From Akkermansiaceae bacterium UBA7890 (GTDB lineage Bacteria; Verrucomicrobiota; Verrucomicrobiia; Verrucomicrobiales; Akkermansiaceae), in contig DLRK01000056.1 in NCBI GenBank assembly GCA_002501065.1, forward strand, positions 1 through 6,155: a stretch of DNA of 6,155 nucleotides, written 5' to 3'. Position 1 is the first letter of the stretch. Each line of letters starts with the position of its first letter. A model generated the notes under the pieces. It had not been told where the DNA came from. It was given only the letters and a program-made list of their open reading frames with translations, and did no database searches. The translations under genes were made by a program, and so were the position numbers. Shown one piece after another: positions 5,054 to 6,155 of the stretch.

Positions 5054-6155
5054 CTACATTTCCGGGATTCGGTTCAGGGTGTAGTATGCTTCCCTGTGGT
5101 CTAACGGTTGCCCCTTGAGATCCCTTATGCCACCGGCGTGCAGTTCGTGCACGTAGCCAGCGCGCAAGCCCTCGATTTTCAGGTGAACCGATGTATTGGC
5201 GACATCAAGAATGACTGATTTCACAGCAAGCGTTCTTATGTCAGTTTCTTCACCTCCATATTTTGAGTGATACGGATACGTGTAGCTACTTATCACGTAG
5301 CTCCTGAGATTAGTGGCGGTTCTGGGGTCGACCGGTCGGGTAAAGGTCAATACAAACCCATCACAACGAGCCGACATCGTCTTGATTTCAAATGGCATCC
5401 TGCCTGTCCACTGCAGGCGCTGCAGACCGTAACTCCTGGTTCCCAGCGAATTCCAACCACGGTTACTCTGTCCGATATACATTGAGCCATCCGTGCCCCA
5501 CTGCAGGCGCAGCGCTGCGCAATCAAGTCCGTCGCGAAACCGGAAACACGCGCCCTGATATTCGCCCTCCACCTTTTCCAGAAATACGCGCGACACAAAG
5601 GACATTGTGAATTCACCGCAAAATAACTGGCCGGCAAAGGGGCCGAATCTGCCCTGGGTACTGTCGGCCAGAATGTCGGTCGTGCTCATGCCCACCTTGC
5701 GGTAGGGAAACCACACTGCAGGCAACTGATAGGCGCCAATACGTCTGGCAGCCTGGGGGACAGTCAGATTTTCAGGCAACTCACCATCCACCTTGAAGGT
5801 TGCTCCAGGCAATTGGGCAAAAGGGAGCGAATCGGCGTGGCCATGAAAGGCGCCCGGCTTCAAGTGCATCAGTGGACAGGTGGGAAACCAGTTCCCCTGT
5901 TGATCGGTGGCAAACACGTCGCCCGTCAGGTTGGTGCCAATGCCTGAGGGCGAACGGAAACCGCCGGACATGGGCGTCCACGATCCATCAGGCTTCACGC
6001 GCAGGCTCCAGCCACGCCATTGGTTGTTGGGGTTGGAGCCCTTGCCGATGGAACAGTTGAGAGCCACCCACATGTTTCCCGCCTTGTCGATGGCCGGGCC
6101 GTAGGCGTATTCGTGATAATTACCGGTTACTCCCCAGCCCTTGGCGTGGGTGAGG
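5054..6155 (-). CDS. Exported beta-propeller protein of the PVC sugar-dehydrogenase-like (DUF7133-type) group, 5' end missing
   Basis: The reading frame stays open upstream of the ATG at 6073 to the window end. It encodes LTHAKGWGVTGNYHEYAYGP then IDKAGNMWVALNCSIG, so that ATG is internal and the gene is truncated by the window. About 366 residues are present. The blocks NYHEYAYGP, FRSPSGIGTNLTGDVFATDQ with NWFPT (about 66-91) and HGHADSL are blade motifs of the PQQ/sorbosone-dehydrogenase-like propellers abundant in Planctomycetes and Verrucomicrobia. GQSNRGWNSLGTRSYGLQRL then WTGRMPFEIK (about 228-258) closes the propeller. A C-terminal beta-sandwich follows (FVLTFTRPVDPRTATNLRSY to YVHELHAGGIRDLKG) and ends at the family signature AYYTLNRIP. 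Members are usually secreted and sometimes joined to heme or cytochrome c domains; none is visible here. Enzymatic activity and substrate are unproven for most members. The gene converges on the regulator gene, and its promoter lies outside the window. Confidence 0.85.
   Translation of the reverse strand, partial: LTHAKGWGVTGNYHEYAYGPAIDKAGNMWVALNCSIGKGSNPNNQWRGWSLRVKPDGSWTPMSGGFRSPSGIGTNLTGDVFATDQQGNWFPTCPLMHLKPGAFHGHADSLPFAQLPGATFKVDGELPENLTVPQAARRIGAYQLPAVWFPYRKVGMSTTDILADSTQGRFGPFAGQLFCGEFTMSFVSRVFLEKVEGEYQGACFRFRDGLDCAALRLQWGTDGSMYIGQSNRGWNSLGTRSYGLQRLQWTGRMPFEIKTMSARCDGFVLTFTRPVDPRTATNLRSYVISSYTYPYHSKYGGEETDIRTLAVKSVILDVANTSVHLKIEGLRAGYVHELHAGGIRDLKGQPLDHREAYYTLNRIPEM

Overview
The window looks like a chromosomal segment of a GC-rich member of the PVC superphylum, most likely Verrucomicrobiota. 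This rests on protein families rather than any marker gene. The families are an SHD1-plus-SGNH exported esterase, a YdjY-domain protein, a XylR-type AraC regulator, a 'YEPFDY'-type exported jelly-roll protein, and a beta-propeller protein ending in the characteristic AYYTLNRIP block. No tRNA, rRNA, insertion sequence, phage gene or CRISPR array was seen.

Layout. 1-204 (minus) is the N-terminal part of a YdjY-domain exported protein, cut by the window start. 207-1442 (minus) is a secreted sialate O-acetylesterase-like SGNH hydrolase with an N-terminal SHD1-type domain. It lies 2 bases upstream of the YdjY gene and is probably co-transcribed with it. 1640-3487 (minus) is a large two-module exported protein of unknown function. 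3682-4896 (plus) is a XylR-type regulator (LacI-like sensor domain plus AraC DNA-binding domain), divergent from the exported protein. 5054-6155 (minus) is a secreted beta-propeller protein of the PVC sugar-dehydrogenase-like group, cut at its 5' end by the window end and convergent with the regulator. Apart from the gene junctions, the intergenic stretches are 197, 194 and 157 bases. The first two carry regulatory-looking structure. The third (4897-5053) holds only a weak hairpin.

How the parts may work together. The most notable signal is an element shared by two intergenic regions: 1535-1567 upstream of the esterase gene and 3596-3628 between the exported-protein gene and the regulator gene. 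Each has two TTGCG half-sites exactly 21 bases apart in the same orientation. They share further bases between and after the half-sites, about 20 of 33 identical by eye. A direct repeat spaced two helical turns apart is what AraC-family proteins typically bind. The simplest reading is a small local regulon in which the XylR-type protein senses a sugar or sugar derivative and controls itself, the exported protein and the esterase/YdjY unit. All the non-regulatory products appear to be exported, or belong to exported families, which fits extracytoplasmic handling of an acetylated glycan. The substrate, and membership of the beta-propeller gene in the regulon, cannot be decided from this sequence.
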